NCBI RefSeq assembly: GCF_002080415.1
Contig: NZ_CP020474.1
Location: 682,001-746,000 of the forward strand
Source: Roseovarius mucosus
GTDB lineage: Bacteria; Pseudomonadota; Alphaproteobacteria; Rhodobacterales; Rhodobacteraceae
Reading direction: 5' to 3'
DNA length: 64,000 nt
This document shows positions 17,078 through 26,910 of this stretch, one piece after another; position 1 is the stretch's first letter, and every line of letters starts with the position of its first letter. A program made the position numbers and the translations under genes. The notes beneath the pieces are model-generated. The model was given only the letters and a program-made list of their open reading frames with translations, was not told where the DNA came from and made no database searches.

Positions 17078-17611
17078 ATGTTCCGCAAACTGGCTCTCGC
17101 AACGGCCCTCACAAGCGTCACAGCCCTCGCCGCCCATGCCGCAGACGAAGGCGGCACCGAACGGCAGGCCCAAGACAACAGCGGCGTCGACGCCATCTAT
17201 GAAGAAAGCCAAGGCACGGTAGAAAGCGCAGCATCGGGCAATTGGTCCGCAGCCACTGTCGCCGACAATGGCGAATTGCACGCGCCCACAGACCTTGATC
17301 TGGCCGCCAAGGATCAGCGCAAGGCCAGCGACACTCTTGTCGAAAACATTCTGGCCGAGGCCGAAACAGGGGCCACGCTCAGCTCTGTGGATGACAAGGT
17401 GATCGGCGAAGTCGTCTCGCACGCAGGCGATGAAAGCGCAGAACACTATATCTACGTCGATGTGCATGCGGATGCCGAAATTCCGGCGGAGCGTATCGGC
17501 TTTCAGGCTGGCACACTCAGCGTTGCCGAAAACGGTGGCTTGGAATACGCGATGACCCTCGAGCAGTTGCGCACCGCCGTGGCCGAGAAAGTCGCGACGA
17601 TGACGCAGTAA
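17078..17611 (+). CDS. secreted protein of unknown function
   Basis: The ATG at 17078 lies 7 bases after GGAGGA, with another ATG immediately before it. The resulting 177-residue protein starts with a Sec signal peptide ([20 protein letters not shown]). The mature part is acidic, with an alternating helix-rich stretch and a C-terminal half ([10 protein letters not shown] to [16 protein letters not shown]) that could form a small beta domain of PRC-barrel type, though this is only a visual impression. It is monocistronic, bounded by an acylase-side hairpin and a strong terminator. Confidence 0.7.
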   Translation: MFRKLALATALTSVTALAAHAADEGGTERQAQDNSGVDAIYEESQGTVESAASGNWSAATVADNGELHAPTDLDLAAKDQRKASDTLVENILAEAETGATLSSVDDKVIGEVVSHAGDESAEHYIYVDVHADAEIPAERIGFQAGTLSVAENGGLEYAMTLEQLRTAVAEKVATMTQ

Positions 17612-17655
17612 CCGTTTGCCTTTCCACCGCGCGCTCCTCCCTCCCGGCGCGCCTG

Positions 17656-17686
17656 CGGCCCGGCCCTGTAAAGGCCGGGCCGTTTT
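17656..17686 (+). terminator. strong rho-independent terminator
   Basis: CGGCCCGGCC, a seven-base loop and GGCCGGGCCG make a perfect 10-bp GC stem directly followed by TTTT (17683-17686). It closes the secreted-protein transcript upstream of purL. Confidence 0.85.
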
Positions 17687-17790
17687 GCTGTCCGATACCA
17701 AAATCGCCCCCCCAGATCACGCGCCCCTTCCCCCCGCCGCACCTGTGGTTTAAAGACCCGCACATGCATATCCCCGAAGGAGCCCGCCCG

Positions 17791-19956
17791 ATGCAGGAAC
17801 CGTCCATCACCCCCGATCTCGTCGCGGCCCATGGCCTCAAGCCCGAGGAATACGACCGTATCCTCGAGATCATCGGGCGAGAGCCGACCTTTACCGAATT
17901 GGGCATCTTTTCGGCCATGTGGAACGAGCATTGTTCCTACAAATCCTCCAAGAAATGGCTCCGCACCCTGCCCACCACCGGCCCGCAGGTGATCTGTGGC
18001 CCGGGTGAGAACGCAGGCGTGGTCGATATCGGCGACGGTCAAGCGGTTGTGTTCAAAATGGAAAGCCACAATCACCCCTCCTATATCGAACCCTATCAGG
18101 GTGCGGCGACCGGCGTGGGCGGTATCCTGCGCGATGTCTTCACCATGGGCGCGCGCCCCATCGCTTCGATGAATTCACTCAGCTTTGGCATGCCGTCACA
18201 CCCCAAGACCCGCCAGCTTGTGCATGGCGTGGTTGCGGGCGTAGGCGGCTATGGCAATTGCTTTGGCGTGCCCTGCGCGGGCGGCGAGGTGCGGTTTGAT
18301 CCGGCCTATAACGGCAACTGCCTTGTGAATGCCTTTGCCGCAGGTCTGGCGGACGCAGACAAGATTTTCTACTCAGCCGCTTCGGGCGTCGGTATGCCCG
18401 TGGTCTATCTCGGGGCCAAGACGGGCCGCGACGGTGTCGGTGGCGCGACGATGGCCTCTGCTGAATTCGACGACAGCATCGAGGAAAAACGCCCCACCGT
18501 TCAGGTGGGCGACCCGTTCACCGAAAAACGCCTGATGGAGGCCTGTCTCGAACTGATGGCCACCGGCGCGGTCATCTCGATCCAGGATATGGGCGCCGCG
18601 GGCCTCACCTGCTCTGCGGTGGAAATGGGCGACAAGGGCGGGCTTGGCGTCAAACTGCACCTCGACGCCGTGCCACAGCGCGAGGCGAACATGACCGCCT
18701 ATGAGATGATGCTGTCCGAATCTCAGGAACGCATGCTCATGGTCCTGCGCCCCGAGCTTGAGGCCGAGGCCCGCGCCGTGTTCGAGAAATGGGATCTCGA
18801 CTTTGCTATCGTCGGCGAAACCATCGCCGAAGACCGGTTCCTGATCCTGCACGGCAATGAGATCAAGGCCGACCTGCCATTGGCCACTCTCTCTGGCTCA
18901 GCCCCCGAATATGACCGGCCATGGGTGGAAACAACACCCGCCGCGCCGCTTGACCCCGCGACCGTGCCCGGCGTCGATCCGATTGACGGCCTCAAGGCGC
19001 TGATCGGCTCGATCAACTACTGCGCCCGGCAATGGGTTTACGAGCAATATGACACCATGGTCATGGCCGACACCGCCCGCACCCCCGGTCAGGGCGCAGG
19101 TCTCATCCGCGTGCATGGCACCGACAAGCTTTTGGCGTTCACCTCCGACGTAACCCCACGCTACGTCAAGGCCAACCCGGTTGAGGGCGGCAAACAGGCG
19201 GTGGCCGAGGCCTATCGCAACCTCTCCGCCTTGGGCGCGGTCCCGCTTGCCACCACCGACAACCTCAATTTCGGCAACCCCGAAAAGCCCGAGATCATGG
19301 GCCAATTCGTCGGGGCGATCAAAGGCATCGGCGAGGCGGTGGCCGCCCTCGACATGCCCATCGTGTCGGGCAATGTCTCGCTCTACAACGAAACTGACGG
19401 CACCGCGATCCTGCCCACCCCCACCATCGGCGCAGTGGGCATCATCCGCGATCCGGAAACGGCAATCACCGGACAGGTGCGTGACGGGCATGTGGCCCTT
19501 CTCTTGGGCGAAACCCACGGGCATCTGGGGCAATCCGCGCTGCTGGCCGAGGTGTTTCACCGGGTCGAAGGCGATGCACCGCCCGTGGACCTTGCCGCCG
19601 AAAAGCGGCATGGCGATTTCATCCGCGCCAACCACGCGCTGATCAAGGCCTGCACCGACCTCAGCGATGGCGGTCTGGCCTTGGCCGCCTTCGAATTGGC
19701 CGAAGCGGCGGGTGTCGGCGTCCACCTCGACAGCGATGACACAGCCACCCTCTTTGCCGAGGATCAGGCGCGCTATCTCATCGCCTGCAACTTCGATCAG
19801 GCCGAGGCGCTGATGATCGCCGCAGGCCGTGCGGGCGTGCCCCTCACCGCCGTGGGCCGCTTCACCGGTGACACCGTGCGCTTGGGCAAATCCGAAGCGG
19901 CGCTGAGCGAGCTATCGGATATCTTCCGGGGCACATTCGGGGCGACCTTCGGCTAA
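17791..19956 (+). CDS. purL: phosphoribosylformylglycinamidine synthase subunit PurL
   Basis: The 721-residue PurL is the small type that works with separate PurS and PurQ, converting FGAR to FGAM in purine synthesis. Visible motifs are [11 protein letters not shown], the ATP-contacting [19 protein letters not shown] [27 protein letters not shown] and the late [12 protein letters not shown]. The start at 17791 ([11 protein letters not shown]) follows a GAAGGAG SD; an ATG 27 bp upstream is less likely. purS and purQ are not in the window. Confidence 0.97.
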   Translation: MQEPSITPDLVAAHGLKPEEYDRILEIIGREPTFTELGIFSAMWNEHCSYKSSKKWLRTLPTTGPQVICGPGENAGVVDIGDGQAVVFKMESHNHPSYIEPYQGAATGVGGILRDVFTMGARPIASMNSLSFGMPSHPKTRQLVHGVVAGVGGYGNCFGVPCAGGEVRFDPAYNGNCLVNAFAAGLADADKIFYSAASGVGMPVVYLGAKTGRDGVGGATMASAEFDDSIEEKRPTVQVGDPFTEKRLMEACLELMATGAVISIQDMGAAGLTCSAVEMGDKGGLGVKLHLDAVPQREANMTAYEMMLSESQERMLMVLRPELEAEARAVFEKWDLDFAIVGETIAEDRFLILHGNEIKADLPLATLSGSAPEYDRPWVETTPAAPLDPATVPGVDPIDGLKALIGSINYCARQWVYEQYDTMVMADTARTPGQGAGLIRVHGTDKLLAFTSDVTPRYVKANPVEGGKQAVAEAYRNLSALGAVPLATTDNLNFGNPEKPEIMGQFVGAIKGIGEAVAALDMPIVSGNVSLYNETDGTAILPTPTIGAVGIIRDPETAITGQVRDGHVALLLGETHGHLGQSALLAEVFHRVEGDAPPVDLAAEKRHGDFIRANHALIKACTDLSDGGLALAAFELAEAAGVGVHLDSDDTATLFAEDQARYLIACNFDQAEALMIAAGRAGVPLTAVGRFTGDTVRLGKSEAALSELSDIFRGTFGATFG

Positions 19957-19975
19957 GGGGCCAAGGGCGGCGCGA

Positions 19976-20007
19976 TGGCCATGATGGGCCTGATCCCATC
20001 ATGGTCC
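19976..20007 (+). terminator. hairpin after purL
   Basis: CCATGATGGG and CCCATCATGG flank a six-base loop about 20 bases after the purL stop, giving a 10-bp perfect stem. It is followed by AAAACTT rather than T residues, so termination strength is uncertain. Confidence 0.5.
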
Positions 20008-20149
20008 AAAACTTCGGCGCGCATTAACTGACGCCCCGCTCAAGAAGGACCACAGATCACGCGCAAGCCGGGCGCAGCACTGCACCCTCCCTTGCACTCG
20101 CCCCGGCGGCGCTCTACATCTTGGGCAAGACCTGACAAGGAGACCCCCG

Positions 20150-20386
20150 ATGGCCATGCTCGCCTCTGATCTAGAAGCCCTGATCCGTCAGGCGCTCCCC
20201 AATGCCAAGATCACCGTCGAAGGCGATGACGGCGTGCATTTTGCCGCCGAAGTCATCGACGAGAGCTTTCGCGGCATGAATCGCGTGCAACAGCAACGCG
20301 CCGTTTACGCCGCCCTTAAGGGCAAAATGGATGGGCCCAACGGGGCCGTGCATGCGCTGGCGCTGACCACCAAGGCCCCTGCCTGA
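20150..20386 (+). CDS. BolA-family protein (IbaG-like)
   Basis: The 78-residue protein shows the BolA fold pattern: an N-terminal helix (LEALIRQALPN), the strand AKITVEGDDGVHFAAEVIDESF, the conserved RVQQQRAVYAAL helix and a short C-terminal HALAL segment. BolA proteins partner monothiol glutaredoxins to bind and traffic 2Fe-2S clusters. grxD lies two genes downstream on the same strand, consistent with this. A GGAG SD (AAGGAGAC) precedes the ATG. Confidence 0.93.
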   Translation: MAMLASDLEALIRQALPNAKITVEGDDGVHFAAEVIDESFRGMNRVQQQRAVYAALKGKMDGPNGAVHALALTTKAPA

Positions 20387-20390
20387 CGCA

Positions 20391-20621
20391 ATGGAACCTC
20401 GCCTGCTTGTCGCTCTGCTGCTTTTGCCCTTCGCTGGCATCTTTGCCTATACGATGTGGCACGAAATTCTGCGATATCGTCGCGATGGGCGCGCAGCTTA
20501 TGGCTTGGGGTATTGCGAAGAAACCGACAGCACCCATGTCACCCTTTTGGGCGACACCGAAACCAGCTATGACCCTGAAGAGACCGACTCCACCGGCCAA
20601 GGCCACCTAAGAGACCGATAG
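20391..20621 (+). CDS. small single-pass membrane protein between bolA and grxD
   Basis: The 76-residue frame starts four bases after the bolA stop and ends eight bases before grxD. It encodes one N-terminal transmembrane helix ([19 protein letters not shown]), a short basic stretch (RYRRDGR) and an acidic Asp/Glu/Thr-rich tail with a repeated EETDST. The spacing and operon position support a real gene. There is no good SD, so translation may be coupled to bolA. I do not recognise the family. Confidence 0.55.
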   Translation: MEPRLLVALLLLPFAGIFAYTMWHEILRYRRDGRAAYGLGYCEETDSTHVTLLGDTETSYDPEETDSTGQGHLRDR

Positions 20622-20629
20622 GACATATC

Positions 20630-20992
20630 ATGACTGACGCCAAAACCCGCATTGAAGAGACCGTGAAATCCGCCGATGTCGTGCTCTACATGAAGGGCAC
20701 CAAGGACATGCCGCAATGCGGCTTCTCCTCCCGCGTGGCGGGCGTGCTGAATTACATGGGCGTTGATTTCAAGGATGTGAACGTACTCGACGATGCGGAC
20801 ATCCGCCAAGGGATCAAGGACTATTCCGACTGGCCCACCATCCCGCAGCTTTACGTCAAAGGCGAATTCGTGGGCGGCTGCGACATCATCACCGAGATGA
20901 CGCTCTCGGGCGAACTCGACGACCTTTTCGAGAAATCCGGCGTGTCCTATGACAAGGACGCCGCCGAGAAAATCCGCGAAGCCAACGCCTGA
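20630..20992 (+). CDS. grxD: monothiol glutaredoxin, Grx4 type
   Basis: The 120-residue protein contains [14 protein letters not shown], the CGFS active site that coordinates a bridging 2Fe-2S cluster with glutathione. The [19 protein letters not shown] motif for glutathione binding follows. It delivers or stores Fe-S clusters and pairs with BolA, which is encoded upstream in the same operon. An AGGA SD precedes the ATG. Confidence 0.97.
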   Translation: MTDAKTRIEETVKSADVVLYMKGTKDMPQCGFSSRVAGVLNYMGVDFKDVNVLDDADIRQGIKDYSDWPTIPQLYVKGEFVGGCDIITEMTLSGELDDLFEKSGVSYDKDAAEKIREANA

Positions 20993-20995
20993 GCG

Positions 20996-21026
20996 ACCAA
21001 GGCGGCCGGACGGACCGGCCGCCTGG
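20996..21026. terminator. shared hairpin between grxD and speB
   Basis: ACCAAGGCGGCCGG and CCGGCCGCCTGGT pair with one bulged A around a five-base loop. It occupies nearly the whole 38-bp gap between the converging stops of grxD and speB, so it probably ends both transcripts. No T-tract on either side. Confidence 0.6.
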
Positions 21027-21030
21027 TTCG

Positions 21031-21996
21031 TCAATCGCGCCGGGTCCAGCCCCAGAGGCACAGCATTTCCATCAGCACATGCGCCCCCGCAATCGCGGTG
21101 GCCCCCGTCGTGTCATAGGGTGGCGAAACCTCGACCATATCGCCGCCCACCAGATTGATCCCTGCCAGATCGCGCAAAATTATCGCCGCCTGCCCCGAGG
21201 TCAGCCCCCCCCAAACCGGCGTGCCGGTGCCGGGTGCATAGGCCGGGTCAAGCGCGTCAATGTCAAAGGTCATGTAAACCTGCGCATCGCCCACGATCTC
21301 CTTGATCTTGCGCGCGATTTCCACCGGCCCCTCCAGATGCACCTGCCGCGCATCAAGCGTGGTAAAGCCCATTGTGTCGGGATTGGTGGTGCGAATGCCC
21401 ACCTGCACCGAGCGCGCCACATCCACAAACCCTTGCTTCACCGCCTTGTACATCATCGTGCCATGGTCAATGCGCGTCAGATCGTCATCCGCCCATGTGT
21501 CGGAATGGGCATCGAAATGCACCACCGCCAGCGGCCCATATTTTTCCGCATGCGCCTGCAACAGCGGCAGTGTGATATAGTGATCGCCCCCGATGGCAAA
21601 ACAGGCGGCCCCAGCCTCCAAGATACCCTTGGCATGCTCATGCAATGCCTTAGGAAAGGCCGATACATGCGCGTAATCAAAGGCTAAATCCCCGTAATCC
21701 ACAATGCTGAGATGGGACAGCGGATCATAGCCATCCCAGCCATAGGGCGGATCATAGACCTGCAATGCGCTCGCCTCACGCACCGCACGCGGCCCCATGC
21801 GGGTGCCGGTCCGGTTGGTCACGGATTGATCAAACGGCACCCCGGTGATCGCCACATCCACGCCGCTCAAGTCCTTGCTATAGCGCCTCCGCGCAAAGGA
21901 CAGCGCCCCACCAAAGGTGTTCTCATAACTTGCCCCCCGCAACTCCGCGCGGGTGAACGCCTGATCCACCTGCTTCTTCGCATCTTCCAGTGCCAT
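21031..21996 (-). CDS. speB: agmatinase (ureohydrolase family)
   Basis: The 321-residue arginase-superfamily enzyme shows all manganese-ligand motifs: IGGDHY, VVHFDAHSDT and FDIDALDPAYAPGTGTP. The VTNRTGTRMGPRAVREAS N-terminal segment favours agmatinase (agmatine to putrescine and urea). Related guanidino-acid hydrolases such as guanidinobutyrase cannot be excluded. An M20 amidohydrolase lies 9 bp upstream in the same operon. Confidence 0.88.
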   Translation of the reverse strand: MALEDAKKQVDQAFTRAELRGASYENTFGGALSFARRRYSKDLSGVDVAITGVPFDQSVTNRTGTRMGPRAVREASALQVYDPPYGWDGYDPLSHLSIVDYGDLAFDYAHVSAFPKALHEHAKGILEAGAACFAIGGDHYITLPLLQAHAEKYGPLAVVHFDAHSDTWADDDLTRIDHGTMMYKAVKQGFVDVARSVQVGIRTTNPDTMGFTTLDARQVHLEGPVEIARKIKEIVGDAQVYMTFDIDALDPAYAPGTGTPVWGGLTSGQAAIILRDLAGINLVGGDMVEVSPPYDTTGATAIAGAHVLMEMLCLWGWTRRD

Positions 21997-22005
21997 GGCT
22001 TTCCC

Positions 22006-23169
22006 TCAGCTCACAGGTTGCGCGCGCTCGACCAGCCGCGCGAAAAACGAGGCCCCAACCGGCGCCACCGCATCATTGAAATTGAACCCCGGATGATGCA
22101 AGCCCGGCCCCTCGCCCTGCCCAAGAAACAGATACGACCCGGGGCGCTCTTGCAGCATATAGGAAAAATCCTCGGCCCCCATCTCGCGTGGGCGGTCCGC
22201 GATGACAGCATCCGCGCCCACCACCTCGCGCGCTACCTCTGCGGCAAAGGCGGTCTTGTCGGCATCATTATAGGTGGCGGGATAGCCAAGCTCGATCCGC
22301 ACCTCGGCCCGCACCCCATGCGCCGCCGCCGTCCCCAACGCCACTTCGCGCAGCCGTCGATGCACCATTTCCTGCACTTCGGGCGTGAAGGTTCGGATCG
22401 TGGCGTTGATATAGGCGGTCTCGGGGATCACGTTATCAACCGTGCCGGTATGAATCTGCGTCACCGAGATTACCAGATCATCCAGCGGGTTGCGGTTGCG
22501 GCTGACAATGGTCTGAATCGCCTGCACGATGGCCACCGCCGCCACCACTGGGTCCAGGCATTCATGCGGCATCGCCCCATGCCCACCCCGCCCGATCACG
22601 TCGATATGCAGCGTATCCACCGCCGCCATGATCGGCCCCGGCGTGGTCTCGAACGTGCCAGCGGGCGCGCCGGGCAGCGTGTGCAGCGCATAGACCTGCT
22701 CCACCCCGTAGCGGCTCAATGCGCCCTCTTCGACCATGATGCGCCCGCCGCCCGGCCCCTCTTCTGCCGGTTGAAACAGCAGCACCACACGCCCTGCAAA
22801 ATTCCGCGTCTCCGCCAGATATTTGGCGGCCCCCAGCAACATGGTCGTATGCCCGTCATGGCCGCAGGCATGCATTTTGCCGGGGGTTTGGCTGGCATAC
22901 TCTAGCCCGGTAATCTCGGTCATCGGCAGCGCGTCCATATCAGCCCGCAACCCGATCGTGGGGCCATCACCCCGCCCGTCGATCACCGCGACCACACCAC
23001 TGGTCGCCACCCCGGTTTCGATCTGGGTAATGCCGAACTCGCGCAAGCGCGCGACCACAAAACCCGCTGTTTCATGGCAATCAAAGCCCAACTCGGGATG
23101 CGCATGCAGATGCCGCCGCCACGCCGTCATTTCCTCGGAAAACCCGGCAATTCGATTGATCACGGCCAT
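22006..23169 (-). CDS. M20-family amidohydrolase (hippurate hydrolase/aminoacylase-like)
   Basis: The protein has 387 residues from the ATG at 23169 (SD AGAAGGGA; the longer frame has no support). M20D features are WRRHLHAHPELGFD, the metal-binding HACGHDGHTTMLLGAA, PAEEGPGGGRIMVEEG, and the late MGAEDFSYML. The family removes acyl groups from amino acids or cleaves related amides in the cytoplasm. Coupling to speB suggests action on an acylated amino acid or amine, but specificity is unknown. Confidence 0.9.
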   Translation of the reverse strand: MAVINRIAGFSEEMTAWRRHLHAHPELGFDCHETAGFVVARLREFGITQIETGVATSGVVAVIDGRGDGPTIGLRADMDALPMTEITGLEYASQTPGKMHACGHDGHTTMLLGAAKYLAETRNFAGRVVLLFQPAEEGPGGGRIMVEEGALSRYGVEQVYALHTLPGAPAGTFETTPGPIMAAVDTLHIDVIGRGGHGAMPHECLDPVVAAVAIVQAIQTIVSRNRNPLDDLVISVTQIHTGTVDNVIPETAYINATIRTFTPEVQEMVHRRLREVALGTAAAHGVRAEVRIELGYPATYNDADKTAFAAEVAREVVGADAVIADRPREMGAEDFSYMLQERPGSYLFLGQGEGPGLHHPGFNFNDAVAPVGASFFARLVERAQPVS

Positions 23170-23231
23170 CTCTGGACATCCCTTCTTTCTCGCGTCAGGG
23201 TCCACTCAACCCCAAAGACGAGGCCGCCGCA

Positions 23232-24047
23232 ATGCCTGACGATACGCTCATCCACGATCCCGACGGGGGCTTGCCCCGCCTCATCGCCATCATGGCGCGG
23301 CTGCGCGATCCCGATACCGGCTGTCCTTGGGACATCGAACAGGATTTCGCCAGCATCGCCCCCTACACCATCGAAGAAGCCTATGAGGTGGCCGACGCCA
23401 TCGAGCAGCAGAACTGGCAAGAGCTGCGCGGCGAATTGGGCGACTTGCTCTTGCAGGTCGTGTTTCATTCCCAGATTGCCCAGGACCAAGGCCTGTTTGA
23501 TGTGCAGGACGTGGCCAACGCCATCTCTGACAAGATGGTCGCGCGCCATCCGCATGTGTTCGGCACCGAAAGCCGCGACAAGACCGCCGAGCAACAGACC
23601 CGCGATTGGGAGGTGGTCAAAGCCGCCGAACGCGCCGCCGAGGCCAAGACCGGCACGCTTGACGGTGTGGCCCTTGGCCTGCCTGCGCTCCTGCGCGCGG
23701 TCAAACTGCAAAAACGCGCCGCGCGGGTGGGCTTTGATTGGCCCGACTCCTCTCATGTTCTCAACAAGATACGCGAAGAAGTTGAAGAGTTGCACGAAGC
23801 CGCAACCGAACTGACCCAAGACGCGGTGGAAGAGGAGTTCGGCGATCTTCTGTTTGTCATGGCCAATCTCGCCCGGCACATGAAGGTTTGCCCCGAAACC
23901 GCCCTGCGCCGCGCCAATGCCAAATTCACCCGGCGATTCGAGCGGATCGAGGCGCTCTTGGCCGAACGCGGCAAACGCCCGGTCGAGTCGGATCTGGCCG
24001 AAATGGACACGCTCTGGGATCAGGCCAAGGCCGAAGAACGCCAGTGA
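23232..24047 (+). CDS. mazG: nucleoside triphosphate pyrophosphohydrolase MazG
   Basis: The 271-residue protein has two tandem MazG domains, as in the E. coli enzyme. The first spans about 10-120, with GCPWDIEQDFASI, the EEAYEVADAI helix and the RGELGDLLLQVVFHSQ metal-binding EExxE/ExxD pattern. The second lies at about 150-265, with EEVEELHEA and EEEFGDLLFVMANLARH. It hydrolyses NTPs to NMP and PPi, acting in nucleotide-pool cleaning and ppGpp-linked stress responses. It diverges from the M20 gene. Confidence 0.95.
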   Translation: MPDDTLIHDPDGGLPRLIAIMARLRDPDTGCPWDIEQDFASIAPYTIEEAYEVADAIEQQNWQELRGELGDLLLQVVFHSQIAQDQGLFDVQDVANAISDKMVARHPHVFGTESRDKTAEQQTRDWEVVKAAERAAEAKTGTLDGVALGLPALLRAVKLQKRAARVGFDWPDSSHVLNKIREEVEELHEAATELTQDAVEEEFGDLLFVMANLARHMKVCPETALRRANAKFTRRFERIEALLAERGKRPVESDLAEMDTLWDQAKAEERQ

Positions 24048-24121
24048 ACGCACGCTGACAACCGCTTGTAAGCACGCGCAAAACCCGCCACTCTCAGACC
24101 AACAGCGAAAGGACCAAAGCA

Positions 24122-24502
24122 ATGTCGATCATGGATGAGGCCCGCAATGTTCTGGGCGAGGCGCTGGAACCCTGTTCAACCAAGCCGCTCACCGGCTTTT
24201 TCCGGGATGGTCATTGCAACACCTGCGCCGAGGATCACGGCAGCCACACGGTCTGCGCCCAGATGACCGCAGAGTTTCTGGCCTTTTCCAAATATGTCGG
24301 CAATGATCTGAGCACGCCACACCCCGAATTTCAGTTTCCCGGCCTGAAACCGGGCGATCACTGGTGTCTCTGCGCCGCGCGCTTTCTTCAGGCCCATGAC
24401 GAGGGGTGCGCGCCTTTGGTGCGGCTTGATGCCACCCATGTGCGCGCCCTCGAAATCGTTCCGCTCGAGGTTCTGCAACAACATGCCGCCCTCGAGAGGT
24501 AA
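24122..24502 (+). CDS. DUF2237 family protein
   Basis: The 126-residue protein matches the DUF2237 pattern: NVLGEALEPCSTKPLTGFFRDG, the HTVCAQMTAEFLAFSK stretch, GNDLSTP, and FPGLKPGDHWCLCAARF. Five or more conserved Cys are present. Function is unknown in the literature I recall. It follows mazG by 74 bp and is four bases upstream of the AhpD-like gene. Confidence 0.9.
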   Translation: MSIMDEARNVLGEALEPCSTKPLTGFFRDGHCNTCAEDHGSHTVCAQMTAEFLAFSKYVGNDLSTPHPEFQFPGLKPGDHWCLCAARFLQAHDEGCAPLVRLDATHVRALEIVPLEVLQQHAALER

Positions 24503-24505
24503 GAC

Positions 24506-24901
24506 ATGGCCACAGTGACCCTCATCAGCGATGCCGAAGCCACACCAGAGGTGCGCGCCGTCTTCGACGACATCCGCGCCACGCGCGGCAGCGATTTCAT
24601 CAACAATTTCTGGCGCGCGCTGGCGCATGACCCGGCGCTCCTCAGCGCCACATGGCAGCGGCTCAAATCCGTGATGGGCCCCGGCACCCTTGATCCCCTG
24701 ACCAAGGAACTGATCTATATCGCCGTGTCGGTGACCAATGGCTGCGAATACTGCGCCCATTCCCACACCGCAGCGGCCCGCGCCAAGGGCATGACCCCCG
24801 CACAGCACGGTGAGTTGCTCTCCGTCATCGGCATGGCATCGCAAACCAACGCCCTCGCCACCGCTCTTCAGGTGCCGGTGGATGAGGTGTTCAAGGTCTG
24901 A
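24506..24901 (+). CDS. carboxymuconolactone decarboxylase/AhpD-like alkylhydroperoxidase
   Basis: The 131-residue all-helical protein contains CEYCAHSHTAAARAKG, the E-x3-C-x2-C-x3-H redox core of AhpD-like CMD-family proteins. This suggests thiol-dependent peroxide reduction rather than lactone decarboxylation. It is probably co-transcribed with the DUF2237 gene and converges on trpB with 11 bp between stops. Confidence 0.9.
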   Translation: MATVTLISDAEATPEVRAVFDDIRATRGSDFINNFWRALAHDPALLSATWQRLKSVMGPGTLDPLTKELIYIAVSVTNGCEYCAHSHTAAARAKGMTPAQHGELLSVIGMASQTNALATALQVPVDEVFKV

Positions 24902-24912
24902 CGCGCAACGCC

Positions 24913-26136
24913 TCAGATCTTCATGTCAAATCCCAGATGCTTGGCGACGGTAAAGATATCCTTGTCGCCGCGCCCACACATATTCATCACCAAAAGATGA
25001 TCCTTGGGCAGGGTCGGCGCGATTTTCATCACATGGGCCAAGGCATGGCTTGGTTCCAGCGCGGGAATAATCCCCTCTTGCGCACAGCAAAGCTGGAACG
25101 CCTCCAGCGCCTCGACATCCGTGATCGAGACATATTTGGCGCGCCCCGTTTCATGCAGCCAGCTATGCTCGGGACCGATCCCCGGATAATCAAGACCGGC
25201 CGAGATGGAATGCCCCTCAAGGATCTGCCCATCGGCATCCTGCAAAAGATAGGTGCGGTTGCCATGCAACACGCCGGGCCGCCCGCCCGTCAGCGACGCG
25301 CAATGCTCCATCCGGTCGTCAACGCCATGGCCCCCGGCCTCGACCCCGATGATATTTACCGTTGGATCGTCAAGGAACGGGTAAAACAGCCCCATCGCAT
25401 TTGACCCGCCGCCAATCGCCGCCACCAGCGTATCCGGCAGACGCCCTTCGGCGGCCTGCATCTGCTCTTTGGTTTCCTTGCCGATGATCGATTGGAAATC
25501 GCGCACCATCGCCGGATAGGGATGCGGCCCGGCCACGGTGCCGATGCAATAGAACGTGTCACGCACATTCGTGACCCAATCGCGCAGCGCGTCGTTCATC
25601 GCGTCCTTGAGCGTGCCGCGACCAGACGTGACCGGCACCACCTCCGCGCCAAGCAAACGCATCCGGAACACATTGGGCGCCTGACGCTCGACATCATGCG
25701 CGCCCATATAGACCACGCATTGCAGCCCGAACTTGGCGCAGACGGTCGCCGTGGCAACCCCATGCTGACCGGCCCCCGTTTCCGCGATGATCCGCTTTTT
25801 GCCCATACGGCGGGCAAGGATGATCTGCCCCAGCACATTGTTGATCTTATGCGCGCCCGTGTGGTTCAACTCATCCCGCTTGAGATAAATCTTGGCCCCG
25901 CCAAAATGCTGCGTCAGACGGTCCGCATAATAGAGCGGCGACGGGCGGCCCACGTAATGCGTCCACAGATCGTGCATCTCGTCCCAGAACGATGGATCGG
26001 TCTTGGCGTGCTCATACTGCTCTTCCAGTTCCAGAATGAGCGGCATCAGGGTTTCCGACACAAACCGCCCGCCGAAATCGCCAAACCGGCCCTTTTCGTC
26101 GGGACCAGTCATAAAGCTGTTGAAGAGATCGTTCAT
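24913..26136 (-). CDS. trpB: tryptophan synthase beta subunit
   Basis: The 407-residue PLP enzyme condenses indole with serine. Visible are [16 protein letters not shown] (PLP lysine), [10 protein letters not shown], the phosphate-binding [10 protein letters not shown] loop, and C-terminal [12 protein letters not shown]. It is at the distal end of an ihfB-lapA-trpF-GNAT-methyltransferase-trpB run, 80 bp after the methyltransferase. trpA is not adjacent downstream within the window. Confidence 0.98.
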   Translation of the reverse strand: MNDLFNSFMTGPDEKGRFGDFGGRFVSETLMPLILELEEQYEHAKTDPSFWDEMHDLWTHYVGRPSPLYYADRLTQHFGGAKIYLKRDELNHTGAHKINNVLGQIILARRMGKKRIIAETGAGQHGVATATVCAKFGLQCVVYMGAHDVERQAPNVFRMRLLGAEVVPVTSGRGTLKDAMNDALRDWVTNVRDTFYCIGTVAGPHPYPAMVRDFQSIIGKETKEQMQAAEGRLPDTLVAAIGGGSNAMGLFYPFLDDPTVNIIGVEAGGHGVDDRMEHCASLTGGRPGVLHGNRTYLLQDADGQILEGHSISAGLDYPGIGPEHSWLHETGRAKYVSITDVEALEAFQLCCAQEGIIPALEPSHALAHVMKIAPTLPKDHLLVMNMCGRGDKDIFTVAKHLGFDMKI

Positions 26137-26216
26137 TGTCTCGGGCCTTTGTCATTCGGGGAAGTCTGGGGTTGAATATGGGACGCGCGGGGGATTTTCC
26201 AGCGAAAAGCAGAATT

Positions 26217-26846
26217 TCAAAGGCGGCGGATCACATAGAGCCGCGACCAAAGGTCCGGCTCGGCCAAAAGAAAGGGCAAGAACGGCTCTGACCGCTGCGC
26301 GATATGGATCTGGCCACTGTCCACCAGCGATTCCAGCACCGATTGAAACCCCTGCGCCTTCAATGTGGCTTCCAGCAGGTTGAACACCCCAATACCGCCG
26401 GGGCGCGTCACGCGGGCCAGATGAATAAGGCTCTCCGCCGGGGCATGACCGGGGCCAAACGCCCCGACACAGATAAAGCCTGCAAACCTGTCATCGGCAA
26501 AGGGCAGACCACTCCCCATCTCCGCCTCGACCAGATCGGCGTAGTGCCCTGTTGCCTGCGCCGCCGCCAACATACCGGGCGAAAGATCACAGCCGGTGAT
26601 CGGGCCATAGCCCAGAATCCGCAGGCTCTCGCCCACCAGCCCGGTGCCACAGGCGGCATCCAAAACAGGCCCCTCAGCCGTCCCCATGAACCGCGCAAAC
26701 ATCGCCGCCCCCAGCGACGGAAGCCGAAACCCCCGCGCCAGATTATCGGCGTCATAACTCAGCGCCCAATCGTTATAGATCGCGCGGGATTGCTCGGGCG
26801 TCTTCGCCCCATACACATCGCTCAGATCCTCGGGATCACGGGTCAT
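26217..26846 (-). CDS. class I SAM-dependent methyltransferase
   Basis: The 209-residue protein has SAM motif I VLDAACGTGLVG (about 62-73), CDLSPGMLAAA (motif II area), an acidic-aromatic post-I region and ARVTRPGGIGVFNLLE (post-III). The N-terminus (YNDWALSYDADN) resembles small-molecule methyltransferases. Substrate is unknown. It sits between a GNAT gene and trpB, an insertion into the trpF-trpB neighbourhood. Confidence 0.85.
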   Translation of the reverse strand: MTRDPEDLSDVYGAKTPEQSRAIYNDWALSYDADNLARGFRLPSLGAAMFARFMGTAEGPVLDAACGTGLVGESLRILGYGPITGCDLSPGMLAAAQATGHYADLVEAEMGSGLPFADDRFAGFICVGAFGPGHAPAESLIHLARVTRPGGIGVFNLLEATLKAQGFQSVLESLVDSGQIHIAQRSEPFLPFLLAEPDLWSRLYVIRRL

Positions 26847-26910
26847 CGCAGCCTCTTGTCGCTCTTTATAAAAGCATCTGTCGCGGGTTCGGGCCTGTCA
26901 ACCGGAACGC

